Below the pieces are notes generated by a model. That model did not search any database and was not told the DNA's origin. It saw only the letters and a program-made list of their open reading frames with translations. DNA of 5,671 bases from an uncultured Oscillospiraceae bacterium. GTDB taxonomy: Bacteria; Bacillota; Clostridia; Oscillospirales; Ruminococcaceae. Numbering within the stretch: position 1 is the first letter of the stretch; every line of letters starts with the position of its first letter. The stretch spans positions 1-5,671 of the forward strand of contig UQQY01000142.1 of the NCBI GenBank assembly GCA_900543295.1. Reading direction: 5' to 3'. The translations under genes and the position numbers were made by a program. This document shows, piece after piece, positions 5,344-5,671 of the stretch.

Positions 5344-5671
5344 ATGAAAGTCATTGATGCGCATGCGCACATTTTTCCTCAGAAAATTGCAGAGCGTGCA
5401 GTCAGCTCAATTGGAAGCTTTTACGGAATCCCTATGGACGATGACGGAACGGCCGACGTTTTACTCAGAGAAATGCGGACCGCAAATGTCTCGCAGAGTC
5501 TTGTCTGTTCTGTTGCGACGAAACCGGAACAGGTGACGTCCATTAACACTTTTTTGGCGGAAGAGGCGAAACGTCATCCTGAATTTGTTCCGTTTGCGGC
5601 CATGCATCCGCTGATGACGGATCCTGAGGCGGAATTTGAACGGATTTTAAAGGCTGGTTTCTATGGGATTA
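5344..5671 (+). CDS. TIM-barrel metal-dependent amidohydrolase (Amidohydro_2 type), 5' part only
   Basis: The first 109 residues are visible and the gene runs off the right edge. The N-terminus VIDAHAHIFP carries the HxH metal ligands (His7, His9) at the end of the first barrel strand. KIAERAVSSIGSFYGIP (14-30), followed by DGTADVLLREMRTANVSQSLV (35-54), VATKPEQVTSIN (57-68) and FVPFAAMHPL (81-90), matches a Firmicutes group of predicted amidohydrolases related to ACMSD/TatD-like hydrolases. The reaction and substrate are not known from the sequence. A ribosome site AAAGGAAG (5327-5334) lies nine bases before the ATG. The remaining metal ligands and catalytic Asp are expected beyond the window. 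No terminator separates it from the GHL10 gene 165 bases upstream, so cotranscription is plausible. Confidence 0.85.
   Translation, partial: MKVIDAHAHIFPQKIAERAVSSIGSFYGIPMDDDGTADVLLREMRTANVSQSLVCSVATKPEQVTSINTFLAEEAKRHPEFVPFAAMHPLMTDPEAEFERILKAGFYGI

Overview
The window looks like chromosomal DNA of a low-to-mid GC Gram-positive bacterium of the Clostridia, probably a gut-type Oscillospirales relative. This is inferred from the strong AAGGAGG-type ribosome binding sites, sigma-A-like promoters, two lipoprotein signals with Gram-positive context, LplB/LplC-type sugar permeases and a DUF3502-type solute-binding lipoprotein. All recognisable genes are on the + strand. The species cannot be named from the sequence alone.

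Bases 1-382 hold no convincing gene. They contain a good promoter (TTGCAA, 17 bp, TAATAT at 230-258) flanked by two dyads that could be operators, then a leader of about 118 nt. Bases 383-3844 form a three-gene carbohydrate uptake operon of the CUT1 class: a LplB-like permease, a LplC/YtcP-like permease and an abundant-type substrate-binding lipoprotein. There is no ATPase gene, as is usual for this group, which borrows a shared MsmX/MsmK-type ATPase encoded elsewhere. A terminator-like stem-loop lies between the second permease and the binding protein. The operon ends in a 14-bp GNRA-loop hairpin with a T tract at 3862-3895.

Bases 3896-4041 carry two candidate promoters for a second unit. 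It begins with a GHL10 (DUF187, YngK/DigH-like) glycoside hydrolase-like lipoprotein that starts at TTG 4042. No terminator is visible after it. A 165-bp spacer at 5179-5343 leads to the first 109 codons of a TIM-barrel metal-dependent amidohydrolase that runs off the right edge. The spacer contains a short piece that matches the start of that amidohydrolase in DNA and in reading register, so it may be the scar of a broken or partly duplicated paralog.

Functionally, the first unit captures an oligosaccharide (identity unknown) at the cell surface and brings it in. The GHL10 lipoprotein would act outside the membrane on glycan chains, possibly stripped peptidoglycan by analogy with DigH. A functional link between the two units is not shown, because a strong terminator separates them. 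I see no CRISPR array, mobile element, RNA gene or clearly novel system. The most interesting signals are the amidohydrolase-like scar, the terminator-like stem before the binding-protein gene, and the promoter that overlaps its own Shine-Dalgarno site.
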